Shown one piece after another: positions 1-8,133 of a DNA stretch of 64,000 nt. Positions within the stretch are counted from its first letter, which is position 1; every line of letters starts with the position of its first letter. The stretch spans positions 154,728-218,727 of the forward strand of contig NZ_JAAKGV010000013.1 of the NCBI RefSeq assembly GCF_011043735.1. The letters are read 5' to 3'. A program made the position numbers and the translations under genes. The notes beneath the pieces were generated by a model. The model saw only the letters and a list, made by a program, of their open reading frames with translations. It was not told the origin of the DNA and did no database searches. Source of the stretch: Methylobacterium sp. DB0501. GTDB taxonomy: Bacteria > Pseudomonadota > Alphaproteobacteria > Rhizobiales > Beijerinckiaceae.

Positions 1-1007
1 GTCGCGTCGCGGTTCGGCTCCGGCAGGCCGAGATGGCGGAAGGCGTGGGCCGTCAGCACCCGGCCCCGCGGCGTGCGCTGCACGAAGCCCTTCTGGATCA
101 GGTAGGGCTCGATGATCTCCTCGATCGCGTCGCGCGGCTCGGAGAGCGCCGCCGCGATCGTCTCGACCCCGACCGGCCCGCCGTTGAACGAATGGGCGAT
201 GATGCTGAGGTACTTCCGGTCCATCGTGTCGAGGCCGGCGGGATCGACGTCGAGGAGCCGGAGCGCCCGGTCGGCGATGGCCCGGGTGATGGTCGGGGCG
301 TCCTCCACGATGGCGAAGTCGCGCACCCGCCGCAGGAGCCGCCCGGCGATGCGGGGCGTGCCCCGCGCGCGCTTGGCGATCTCGTTGGCGCCGTCCGGCG
401 CCATGCCGATGCCGAGCACCCGGGCGCCGCGGCTGACGATCAGTTCGAGTTCGTCGATGTCGTAGAATTCGAGCCGGACCGGAATGCCGAACCGGTCGCG
501 CAAGGGGGTGGTGAGGAGCCCCGCCCTTGTGGTGGCGGCCACCAGCGTGAACTTGGGCAATTCGATCTTCACCGAGCGGGCGGCCGGGCCCTCGCCGATG
601 ATGAGGTCCAGCTGGTAATCCTCCATCGCCGGATAGAGGATCTCCTCCACCGCCGGGTTGAGGCGGTGGATCTCGTCGATGAACAGGACGTCGCGCTCTT
701 CGAGATTGGTGAGCTGCGCGGCGAGGTCGCCGGCCTTGGCGATCACCGGGCCGGAGGTCGAGCGGAAGTTCACCCCGAGTTCGCGGGCGACGATCTGCGC
801 CAGCGTGGTCTTGCCGAGACCGGGAGGCCCGACGAACAGCACGTGGTCGAGGGCCTGGCCGGTCTTCTTGGCGGCGTCGATGAACACCTGGAGGTTGGCG
901 CGCGCCGCTTTCTGGCCGGTGAAATCGGCGAGGCTGAGCGGCCGGATCGAGGCGTCGGGGTCGTCCTCGCGGCGCTCGGGGGTGAGGAGGGCTTTGGACT
1001 TGCTCAA
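1..1007 (-). CDS. ruvB: Holliday junction branch-migration ATPase RuvB (3' end cut by window edge)
   Basis: RuvB is the hexameric AAA+ motor that, with RuvA, drives branch migration of Holliday junctions during recombinational repair. The reverse strand reads a typical RuvB: Walker A GPPGLGKT, Walker B DEIH, sensor-1 region AATTRAG and the arginine-finger stretch GTPRIAGRLLRR, then the C-terminal winged helix. About 335 codons are visible and the frame is still open at base 1, so only the last residues and the stop are missing. The start is a TTG at 1007 giving LSKSKALLTPERRE; no in-frame ATG lies just upstream. No ruvA or ruvC precedes it: the gene on its 5' side is chrA on the opposite strand. 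Confidence 0.95.
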   Translation of the reverse strand, partial: MSKSKALLTPERREDDPDASIRPLSLADFTGQKAARANLQVFIDAAKKTGQALDHVLFVGPPGLGKTTLAQIVARELGVNFRSTSGPVIAKAGDLAAQLTNLEERDVLFIDEIHRLNPAVEEILYPAMEDYQLDLIIGEGPAARSVKIELPKFTLVAATTRAGLLTTPLRDRFGIPVRLEFYDIDELELIVSRGARVLGIGMAPDGANEIAKRARGTPRIAGRLLRRVRDFAIVEDAPTITRAIADRALRLLDVDPAGLDTMDRKYLSIIAHSFNGGPVGVETIAAALSEPRDAIEEIIEPYLIQKGFVQRTPRGRVLTAHAFRHLGLPEPNRDA

Positions 1008-1141
1008 GCGGGACCTGACGGCGTGTGTCTTCGCGGCGCGAGGCCGGCGGCGCCCGCGTCCCGGATGTAATCGCTGGGTTCTGTCGCACAACGCGACCGA
1101 TCGCGCTACGCTGCGGCGCACCCCATCAGGAGACCCGCCCC

Positions 1142-2527
1142 GTGACGACGATCGAGCCCGCGGCGCTTCGGCAGGCACCGCCCCGGCCCGTCACCCTGGC
1201 CGAGGCCCTCCCGGTCTGGCTGCGGGTCGCCGCCCTGTCCTTCGGCGGGCCGGCCGGGCAGATCGCCGTGATGCATCGGGTCCTGGTCGAGGAGCGGCGC
1301 TGGATCTCCGAGAACCGCTTCCTGCATGCCCTCAATTTCTGCACGCTCCTGCCCGGCCCGGAGGCGCAGCAGCTCGCGACCTATGTCGGCTGGCTGATGC
1401 ACGGGCCCCGGGGCGGCCTTCTCGCCGGCGGGCTGTTCGTGCTGCCGGGGCTTCTCGCCATCATGGCCCTGAGCTGGATCTACGTCCTCTACGGGCAGGC
1501 CGGCCCGGTCGCCGGGCTGTTCTTCGGCCTCAAGGCGGCGGTGCTCGCCATCGTGATCGAGGCGGTGCAGCGCATCGGCCGCCGCGCCCTGCGCGGCCGG
1601 GTGATGGCCGGGCTCGCCGCTGCCGCTTTCGTAGGCATCTTTTTTCTCGACGTGCCGTTCCCGCTCATCGTCGTGGCGGCGGGCCTCGTCGGGTTCCTCG
1701 GCGGCCGGGCCGGGCATCCGGATTTCCGCCCCGGCGGGGGGCATGCGGCGGGGGCGACCGACGGTCCCTACCTGTTCGGCGACGACGCCCTGCCGCGCGA
1801 GCGGGCAGCCTGGCGCGACAGCCTCGCGACCCTGCTCGTCTGGGCGGCGATCTGGCTCGTGCCCGTCGCCGGGCTCCTCCTGGTCCTCGGGCCGGGCGAC
1901 GTCTTCTCGCGGATCGCGGTGTTCTTCTCCAAGATGGCGCTGGTGACCTTCGGCGGCGCCTACGCGGCGCTGGCCTACGTGGCGCAGGCGGCGGTGGAGC
2001 AGTATGGCTGGATGCGGCCCGGCGAGATGCTCGACGGGCTCGGCATGGCCGAGACCACGCCCGGGCCGCTGATCATGGTGACGCAGTTCGTCGGCTTCCT
2101 CGCCGCCTTCCGGGCGCCCGGCACGCTGCCGCCGCTCGTCGCCGGCACGCTGGGCGGGCTGCTCACCACCTGGGTCACCTTCGCGCCGTGCTTCCTGTGG
2201 ATCTTCGTCGGCGCTCCTTACGTCGAGCGCCTGCGCGGCAACCGGGCGCTCGCCGGTGCCCTTTCGGCGATCACCGCGGCGGTGGTCGGCGTGATCCTGA
2301 ACCTCGCAGTCTGGTTCGCGCTCCACACGCTGTTTCGGAGCCTGCGCCCGGTGGCCTTCGGGCCGGTGAGGTTCGACGTACCGGTGCTGACCAGCGTCGA
2401 TCCCTTCGCGCTGGCCCTGGCGCTCGCCGCGGCCGTCGCAGTGTTCCGCTTCCGGGTCGGAATGATCCCGGTGCTCGGGGCTTGTGCGGCGGCGGGGGTG
2501 GGCTTGCGGCTGGCGGGTCTGATCTGA
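1142..2527 (+). CDS. chrA: Chromate efflux transporter ChrA (two-domain)
   Basis: This is a CHR-family membrane transporter that exports chromate from the cytoplasm by secondary transport. The 461-residue product has two homologous CHR halves. Each opens with the family signature: SFGGPAGQIAVMH near residue 40 and the counterpart TFGGAYAALAYVAQ near residue 270. A hydrophilic linker separates them, and the rest is mostly hydrophobic helices. The GTG at 1142 was chosen because AGGAG lies about nine bases upstream and translation from it gives a normal ChrA N-terminus; the open frame extends further up without family similarity. It is transcribed divergently from ruvB. No ChrB-type regulator is seen nearby. 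Confidence 0.92.
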   Translation: MTTIEPAALRQAPPRPVTLAEALPVWLRVAALSFGGPAGQIAVMHRVLVEERRWISENRFLHALNFCTLLPGPEAQQLATYVGWLMHGPRGGLLAGGLFVLPGLLAIMALSWIYVLYGQAGPVAGLFFGLKAAVLAIVIEAVQRIGRRALRGRVMAGLAAAAFVGIFFLDVPFPLIVVAAGLVGFLGGRAGHPDFRPGGGHAAGATDGPYLFGDDALPRERAAWRDSLATLLVWAAIWLVPVAGLLLVLGPGDVFSRIAVFFSKMALVTFGGAYAALAYVAQAAVEQYGWMRPGEMLDGLGMAETTPGPLIMVTQFVGFLAAFRAPGTLPPLVAGTLGGLLTTWVTFAPCFLWIFVGAPYVERLRGNRALAGALSAITAAVVGVILNLAVWFALHTLFRSLRPVAFGPVRFDVPVLTSVDPFALALALAAAVAVFRFRVGMIPVLGACAAAGVGLRLAGLI

Positions 2528-2585
2528 CGGCGCGGATCGTCGCGCGAACAGGTCCGGCACTTCGTGCCACGCCGCACAGGGTCAT

Positions 2586-2720
2586 CCCGGGCCTCGCCGC
2601 AGGCGAGAGCCCGGGAGCCGGAACCGCAGGCGGTGCCGGACGAGGCGGAACGCATCCCGCTCCATTCCGGATATCCTGCGATTCTGGATACCGGGCCCCG
2701 TTTCGCGACCCCGGAACGAC
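2586..2720. repeat. REP-like palindromes after chrA
   Basis: Two dyads sit in the 266-base gap between chrA and the GST gene. Bases 2586-2615 form a near-perfect hairpin with CCCGGGC and GCCCGGG arms and an inner CTCGCC/GGCGAG stem. Bases 2683-2720 (TCTGGATACCGGGCCCCG and on to CCCCGGAACGAC) are, on the reverse strand, a copy of the element at 21952-22083. The gap has no convincing gene. The hairpin may also act as a shared terminator for the two convergent genes. Confidence 0.6.
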
Positions 2721-2793
2721 GAGACGGGTTTGAATCACGGTCGTGAAACCGAAGAACGTCTTCAAAACTCCGAAACGGCAAAACTCCGAAACG

Positions 2794-3447
2794 TCAAAAC
2801 TCCATGTCCAGCTCCTCGATCTCCTCCGGCTCGTCGGCCGCCGCGGCGATCCAGTCGCGCATCAGGTCCCAGTCCATGATCGTGTCGCGGTAGGCGGCGC
2901 AATCGGGCGGCAGGGCGACGCCGTAGGTAACGAAGCGGGTACAGACGGGGGCGTACATCGCATCCGCCACCACCGGCCGCTCGCCGAACAGGAACGGCCC
3001 GCCATGAGCTTTCAGCGCCTCCTGCCAGATCTCGATCACCCGGGCGATGTCGGCCTGGGCGCCGCCCCAGACCGTGAAGTCGGCGTAGCGGGCGCGCAGG
3101 TTCATCGGCAGGGCCGAGCGCAGGTTGATGAAGCCGCCATGCATCTCGCCCGAGATCGAGCGCGACCAGGACCGGGTGGCGAGGTCGTCGGGCAGGAGGC
3201 CGGCCTGCGGCCGGACCTCGGTGAGGTACTGGGCGATGGCGAGCACGTCCCAGACCCGCACCGCCCCGTGGGTCAGCCGCGGCACCAGGAACGAGGGCGT
3301 GAGGTGCAGGAGTTCGGCCCGGCTCGCCGGGTCGCCGGACAGGACCTCCAGGTCGAGGTCGAGCCCCGCCATGCGGCAGAGCAGCCAGCCCCGCAGCGAC
3401 CAGGACGAATAGTTGCGGCTTGAGATCGTCAGCGTCGCCTCGGCCAT
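2794..3447 (-). CDS. Glutathione S-transferase family protein
   Basis: A cytosolic GST-fold protein of 217 residues, expected to bind glutathione and conjugate it to electrophiles; the substrate cannot be told. The N-terminus has the thioredoxin-like entry SSRNYSSWSLRGWLL, with a candidate active-site Ser/Tyr in YSSW, and a cis-proline region near residue 50 (TPSFLVPRL). The helical C-terminal domain follows, with the usual FLFGERPVVADAMYAP motif around residue 150. The ATG at 3447 has GAGGAC just upstream and gives the usual short N-terminus. The gene is divergent from phaZ with 298 bases between their starts, so the two promoters share that gap. Confidence 0.88.
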   Translation of the reverse strand: MAEATLTISSRNYSSWSLRGWLLCRMAGLDLDLEVLSGDPASRAELLHLTPSFLVPRLTHGAVRVWDVLAIAQYLTEVRPQAGLLPDDLATRSWSRSISGEMHGGFINLRSALPMNLRARYADFTVWGGAQADIARVIEIWQEALKAHGGPFLFGERPVVADAMYAPVCTRFVTYGVALPPDCAAYRDTIMDWDLMRDWIAAAADEPEEIEELDMEF

Positions 3448-3745
3448 CCCGTCCTCCCCGGCCGGCAGCGCGGCCCGTCTTCCCCTGGGTTTGCGCCCTC
3501 GCGATCCAAGACTCGTGCCGCCGGGAGACGGCCCGGGGTCGTTCGGGCGCAATCTTCGCACAAGTCGGCCGAAGCAGACTCGGCCGCGTGCGAAATCGAT
3601 TTGGCACGAGGGTCGCATCTCGCCGGGATCGAGGACGGCTGCCGTCGCGTTCCGCCGAAAGTCCGGTCGCGGCAGGACGAAGCCGTGCCTTACGCTTGCC
3701 GGCGGGCCGCATCCAGCGCGTGTCCGTGAGGGAGTGCCCGGGCCG

Positions 3746-4981
3746 ATGCTCTATGATGCCTTCGAGGTCCAGTCGGACATCGCCAGCGCCACCCGCGCCT
3801 GGGGCCGCGTGCTCCACGACGGCACGTCGCCCTGGATCCGGGCCGGCTACGGCGCGCCGGCGACCTGGGTCTCGGCCGCGGCCCGGATGATGATGCGGGC
3901 CGGCCTCACCCATGCCCGGCCCTCCTACGGGATCGACGCGGTGCGGGTCGGCAACCGCGAGGTGTCGGTGACCGAGGAGCCGGTGCTCTCGACCCCCTTC
4001 GGCACCCTGCTGCGCTTCCGCAAGGACGTCGTCCGCGAGCAGCCGCGGGTGCTGGTTGTCGCACCCCTGTCGGGTCATTTCGGCACGCTCCTGCGCGGGA
4101 CCGTGCGCACCCTCCTCAGCGACCACGACGTCTACATCACCGACTGGCACAATGCCCGCGACGTGCCGCTGAGCGCCGGCCGCTTCGGCTTCGACGATTA
4201 CGTCGCCCACCTGATGCAGTTCCTGGAGACGATCGGCGAGGGCGCCCACATCGTCGCGGTGTGCCAGCCCTGCGTGCAGGCGCTCGCCGCGGCGGCGGTG
4301 ATGGCCGAGAGCCGCAACGCGGCGCATCCGGCGAGCATGACCCTGATGGCCGGCCCGGTCGACACCCGGGTCAACCCGACCAAGGTGAACGAGCTCGCCA
4401 CCTCCCGCCCGATCGCGTGGTTCGAGCGCAACCTGATCGCCACCGTGCCGCGCCGCCATGCCGGGGCCGGGCGCCGGGTCTATCCGGGCTTCATGCAGGT
4501 CGGCGCCTTCATGTCGATGAACGCCGCGCGCCACATGCACGGCCATCTCGACCTCTACTGGCACCTCGCCGAGGGCGAGGGCGCCCAGGCGAAGGAGGCC
4601 CAGGCCAAGGCGGCACAGATCGAGACCTTCTACGACGAGTATTTCGCGGTGCTCGACCTCGCGGCGGAATTCTATCTCGAGACGGTCAAGACCGTGTTCC
4701 AGGACGCGACCCTGGCGCGGAACGCGCTGACCTTCCGCGGCAATCCCATCGACACACGGGCGATCCGCAGGACCGCCCTGATGACGGTCGAGGGCGAGCG
4801 CGACGACATCTGCTCCGTCGGCCAGACGGTGGCGGCGCACGACCTCTGCAGCGGCCTGAAACCCTTCCGCAAGCGCCACCACCTGCAGCCCGGCGTCGGC
4901 CATTACGGCGTCTTCTCCGGCCGCAAGTGGGAGGCGCAGACCTACCCGCAGGTGCGCAGCTTCATCCAGGCCAACGCTTGA
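3746..4981 (+). CDS. phaZ: Intracellular polyhydroxyalkanoate depolymerase
   Basis: PhaZ hydrolyses native intracellular PHB/PHA granules to release hydroxyacyl units when carbon is limiting. The 411-residue product is a full-length intracellular depolymerase. It starts MLYDAFEVQSD, the normal beginning for this family, and carries the nucleophile region VAVCQPCVQALAA with the expected catalytic cysteine at about residue 173, where secreted depolymerases have serine. Later segments RRHAGAGRRVYPGF and a C-terminal HHLQPGVGHYGVFSGRKW supply the conserved histidine region. Start choice: ATG 3746 follows a GAGGGAG stretch; the open frame runs further up without similarity. It fits an organism that stores PHB. 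Confidence 0.93.
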   Translation: MLYDAFEVQSDIASATRAWGRVLHDGTSPWIRAGYGAPATWVSAAARMMMRAGLTHARPSYGIDAVRVGNREVSVTEEPVLSTPFGTLLRFRKDVVREQPRVLVVAPLSGHFGTLLRGTVRTLLSDHDVYITDWHNARDVPLSAGRFGFDDYVAHLMQFLETIGEGAHIVAVCQPCVQALAAAAVMAESRNAAHPASMTLMAGPVDTRVNPTKVNELATSRPIAWFERNLIATVPRRHAGAGRRVYPGFMQVGAFMSMNAARHMHGHLDLYWHLAEGEGAQAKEAQAKAAQIETFYDEYFAVLDLAAEFYLETVKTVFQDATLARNALTFRGNPIDTRAIRRTALMTVEGERDDICSVGQTVAAHDLCSGLKPFRKRHHLQPGVGHYGVFSGRKWEAQTYPQVRSFIQANA

Positions 4982-5315
4982 TTGCGCCAAGCCGTCGCCT
5001 AGATGCGGCGGCATCCCGGCCGGAGGCCCCGACACCGAGGCCCGTTCGAGGCCCGCAGCCGCTCAAATTTCGGTCAGGCGGCCACTCCCCGGTTGGAAGT
5101 CGTAGCGGAGTGGTGTAAGGCCGCGATCAGGCGCATACCGTGCGCCGACAGCTTGCGCCGGGCTCCGGTGCGACCGCGATGCGATCTAGGCCCCTCCCGG
5201 TCCTTCCAGGTCCGGGGCGTGGGGTGCATTTCGGTTTGCCGGGCAGGCAGCCATCCGGGCGCGTTCCGCGCAAGGTCGGCCACGATTTCGGATTTAGACA
5301 AGAGGACATACACCC
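4982..5315. other. Gap between phaZ and rpsU
   Basis: This 334-base stretch has no gene that I can support. It must hold the rpsU promoter. The last 40 bases are A/T-richer and contain AGAGGA at 5301-5306, which serves as the rpsU ribosome binding site. I see no clear -35/-10 pair. Confidence 0.5.
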
Positions 5316-5618
5316 TTGCAGGTACTCGTTCGGGACAACAACGTCGATCAGGCTCTCCGCGTCCTCAAGAAGAAGATGCAGCGCGAGGGCATCTTCCGCG
5401 AGATGAAGCAGCGCAAGGCTTACGAGAAGCCGTCGGTGCGCAAGGCCCGCGAGAAGGCGGAGGCCGTGCGCCGCGCCCGCAAGCAGGCCCGCAAGACCGC
5501 GATCCGCGAGGGTCTGATCGCTGCGCCGAAGCCCAAGCCCCGCGTCGGCGCTCCCCGCCGTCCCGGCATGGCCCCGTCGGCCCCGGCCCCGGCCGCCGCT
5601 CCGGCCGCCAACGCGTAA
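5316..5618 (+). CDS. rpsU: 30S ribosomal protein S21
   Basis: S21 is a small basic protein of the 30S platform that helps mRNA binding at initiation. The first 60 residues match S21 closely (MQVLVRDNNVDQALRVLKKK, then KQRKAYEKPSVRKAREKAEA). The 100-residue length reflects an added Lys/Arg- then Ala/Pro-rich tail, which is common in alphaproteobacteria. Translation starts at a TTG at 5316, with AGAGGA nine bases upstream; no ATG fits the conserved N-terminus. Two hairpins follow the stop, so it is probably transcribed alone. Confidence 0.97.
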   Translation: MQVLVRDNNVDQALRVLKKKMQREGIFREMKQRKAYEKPSVRKAREKAEAVRRARKQARKTAIREGLIAAPKPKPRVGAPRRPGMAPSAPAPAAAPAANA

Positions 5619-5630
5619 GCACCCGGCTGA

Positions 5631-5708
5631 GCCCCGTCCGCACGTGCGGCGGGGCCCATCCCGAATCGTCGAGCCCGACGCCGCGAGGCGTACGGGCTCT
5701 TCGCGTTT
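5631..5708. terminator. Tandem hairpins between rpsU and the receiver gene
   Basis: Bases 5631-5655 form a stem of GCCCCG/CGGGGC with an inner CCGCA/TGCGG. Bases 5671-5699 form a second stem of GAGCCCG/CGGGCTC with an inner CGCC/GGCG, followed by TTCGCGTTT. The genes on either side converge, so the second hairpin could end transcription from both directions. Confidence 0.65.
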
Positions 5709-5710
5709 GG

Positions 5711-6094
5711 TCAGGCCGCGGCGCCGGTGGCCGCGCGCTCGGCCTCGACCAGCACGTCGAGGGGCCGCCAGGGCTTCTGCATGTAGACGGCATGGTCCGG
5801 CACGGCCTTCGCCGCCCCCGGCCGCGATGTCACCACCAGCCGCACGTCCGGCCAGTCCCGCTCGACGGTACGGGCCAGGGCGGCACCGTCCATCTCGCCG
5901 GAGAGCTGCATCTCCGTGAACAGCAGCGCGACCTCGGAGCCGTGCTCGCGCATCACCGCCAGGGCGCCGGCGGCGCTGTCGCAGGTGATGACCGCGAGGT
6001 CGGTCTCCTCCAGGATCGCCGCGGCGAAGTCCCTTACGGATTCATCGTCCTCCACCACGACGGCGATCGGCGCGGTGGGTGCTGCTCTGCCCAT
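5711..6094 (-). CDS. Stand-alone receiver-domain protein, Glu at the phosphoacceptor site
   Basis: A single CheY-like receiver domain of 127 residues with no output domain. The acidic pocket is present (VVEDDE near residue 14), as are the conserved Ser of VVTSRP and the Lys of YMQKPW. The phosphoacceptor strand, however, reads LLFTEMQLSGEMDG: the codon is GAG (Glu) where related proteins have Asp in LLFTD. Glu at this site often mimics the phosphorylated state, so the protein may be locked active or may not be phosphorylated at all. The ATG at 6094 is preceded by a perfect AGGAGG. No histidine kinase gene is adjacent. Confidence 0.85.
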   Translation of the reverse strand: MGRAAPTAPIAVVVEDDESVRDFAAAILEETDLAVITCDSAAGALAVMREHGSEVALLFTEMQLSGEMDGAALARTVERDWPDVRLVVTSRPGAAKAVPDHAVYMQKPWRPLDVLVEAERAATGAAA

Positions 6095-6562
6095 GAAGCC
6101 TCCTGTCAGTCTTCGACTGTTGGTGTCTGAATGCCCGGGTCCTCGTGAATGCTCGGGACGAATGCTGATCGACCGGCCGCCCGACGAATCGCGCCATCGC
6201 CTCCCGGGCGGGGACGAGGAGAACCGACGGAACGGGGATCGGGCCCGGCGTGACACGCCAACCGGGGAACGCGGACGCAAGCCGGCTACGCGAACACGCC
6301 TGCGTGAGCATCAACGACTCAATGCTGACATTGATCCCGCCCATAGGTCTACCTTCGCGCGGCGGATGATGCGCCGCGCGCATGGCGGACCGTTCCCTTA
6401 GGCTATTGCCCGCCTGGTGGGCATGCTGCAGCGCTCCTGGCCTGCCGCGGCGCATTAACGGGCTGTTCACCGTCCTGCGCAGAATGTTACTTTTCGATGA
6501 CGGCGGCGGATCAGGCACGGCCCGGAGCGGGACCGGCACACGCCGCGGGGGGTGAAGAGCCG
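6095..6562. other. Gap upstream of the receiver gene and the amidotransferase
   Basis: This 468-base region lies between two divergent genes and should carry both promoters. Several open frames cross it but none has a ribosome binding site or recognisable product. I see no RNA gene or clear operator. Confidence 0.45.
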
Positions 6563-7354
6563 ATGTGCCGCTTCCTCGCCTACCACGGCGATCCGGTCTA
6601 TCTCGACGAGCTGGTCTGTGCGCCGACCCATTCCCTCGTGCACCAGTCGCTGCACGCAGCGGAGGCCCAGACCGAGACCAACGGCGACGGGTTCGGCATC
6701 GGCTGGTACGGCGAGCGGCCGGAGCCGGGCCTCTACCGCGACGTGCGGCCGGCCTGGTCCGACGAGAACCTGCGCAGCCTCTCCCGGCAGATCCGCGCCC
6801 GCACCTTCTTCGCCCATGTCCGGGCCTCGACCGGCACGGCGACCACGCGGGCGAACTGCCACCCCTTCTCCCACGGCCGCCACCTGTTCATGCATAACGG
6901 CCAGATCGGCGGGTACGGCCGGATCCGCCGGAGGCTCGAGGCGCTGATCCCGGACGGGCTCTACGAGGCGCGCCAGGGCTCGACCGATTCGGAGGCGCTC
7001 TTCCTGCTGGCCCTCGCGAACGGCCTCGAGCACGATCCCGTCGGCGCCATGGCGGCGAGCGTGTCGACCGCCCGCGGCCTGATGCGCGAGGCCGGCATCG
7101 ACGAGCCCTTGCGCTTCACCGGCGTGCTCACCGACGGCGAGAGCCTGACCGCCTATCGCTGGGCCTGCGACGGCCGCCCGCCGAGCCTGTACTGGCGCCA
7201 GACCGGCACCGGCCTCGCCGTCGTCTCCGAGCCGATCGACGGCCTGCGCGCCGGCTGGTCCGAGGTGCCGAAGGGCGGCACGCTGCTCGCCCGCCCGGGC
7301 CAACCGGTGCGGGTGGTCGGGCCGGAGACGGAGGACCGGCGGGCGGCGGCCTGA
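6563..7354 (+). CDS. Class II glutamine amidotransferase (YafJ/EgtC type)
   Basis: An N-terminal-nucleophile amidohydrolase domain protein of 263 residues. Starting at ATG 6563 places the catalytic Cys at position 2 (MCRFLAYHG), as the family requires after Met removal. Further hallmarks are NGDGFGIGWYG near residue 33, FFAHVRASTGT, NCHPF and the FMHNGQIGGY segment that forms the glutamine pocket. There is no synthetase domain, so it resembles stand-alone amidotransferases such as YafJ, or EgtC, which removes gamma-glutamyl groups in ergothioneine synthesis. No egt genes lie nearby, so the substrate is unknown. The open frame extends upstream but would bury the catalytic Cys. Confidence 0.9.
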   Translation: MCRFLAYHGDPVYLDELVCAPTHSLVHQSLHAAEAQTETNGDGFGIGWYGERPEPGLYRDVRPAWSDENLRSLSRQIRARTFFAHVRASTGTATTRANCHPFSHGRHLFMHNGQIGGYGRIRRRLEALIPDGLYEARQGSTDSEALFLLALANGLEHDPVGAMAASVSTARGLMREAGIDEPLRFTGVLTDGESLTAYRWACDGRPPSLYWRQTGTGLAVVSEPIDGLRAGWSEVPKGGTLLARPGQPVRVVGPETEDRRAAA

Positions 7355-8133
7355 GGACAACCTTCCGGACGATCCGGGACCGGCGGGCGCCCCGTGACGG
7401 CCTGCAGCCCGGGGAAGGCCTGCTTCATGCGCTTTCGGACGGGCCTGTCCGAGTAAGGGCCGCGCCTCCCCTCTCCAGGCGAGCCGGGCTTGCCCAGTAT
7501 CGCCGTACGATCCGGGAGAGGGATCACGTGCTTCGCCGAGCCCGGAACGGACCCATCGGAACTCGCATCCGTTCTTCGCCCGATTCGCCGTCCCTCGTGG
7601 GCGAAACATCGTCGCGGCATCGACCGATCTCCGCCTCGAGCAGCGCAGACTTGCGTCGATGATATCCTTTGCAATGCGAGGCGATCACGGTCGCTCCGGA
7701 GAGCCGGTGTCCATCCAGGCCGCACGCCCCCGCGACCTATGGATCGGCCCTGGCACCCCATGGACGGCATTGTGGGATCGCCAGAATAATAAATTGCTTC
7801 AGGATCGATCACGAAATCCCTCAATCTATATTTTTACAACATTATTATAAGATGCAATTGCGAGAATCGTATCAAATATATAATTGTTTTGATAAAATCA
7901 ATAATCACACAAGCATCATTGTTGTCACCTAATTTCCCCCCTCAGATCTGAAATTCTCCTTGCGTCGTCCGGTGCAAGCGCCCAGAGATACGGGTGGCAA
8001 GGCATCGCCGAGCGCAAGGCCTTCCCGGGAAGCAAGACTCTCCCAGGGAGATGGCGAGACACGGCCTCAGGCGTGCGGCTCCGACGATGCGGGGCGTCCC
8101 GCATCCTTTCTCGGGACGGGCAGGTCGGGCGAC
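7355..8133. other. Long gap with an A+T-rich island upstream of the glycosyltransferase
   Basis: No gene is supported in these 779 bases. The first 400 bases are ordinary G+C-rich DNA. From about 7785 to 7930 composition drops sharply to mostly A/T, and the stretch contains GCGAGAATCGTATC at 7860-7873. The same 14-mer occurs at 13288-13301 in the A+T-rich leader of the chemoreceptor gene. This is probably the promoter or control region of the glycosyltransferase. Confidence 0.5.

Noticed and set aside
33..1070. 345-residue forward frame over ruvB
   Set aside because: It is the antisense shadow of ruvB, which has all RuvB motifs on the reverse strand.
2762..5035. 757-residue reverse frame across GST and phaZ
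   Set aside because: It reads antisense to phaZ and out of frame with the GST; it is a G+C-driven open frame without domains.
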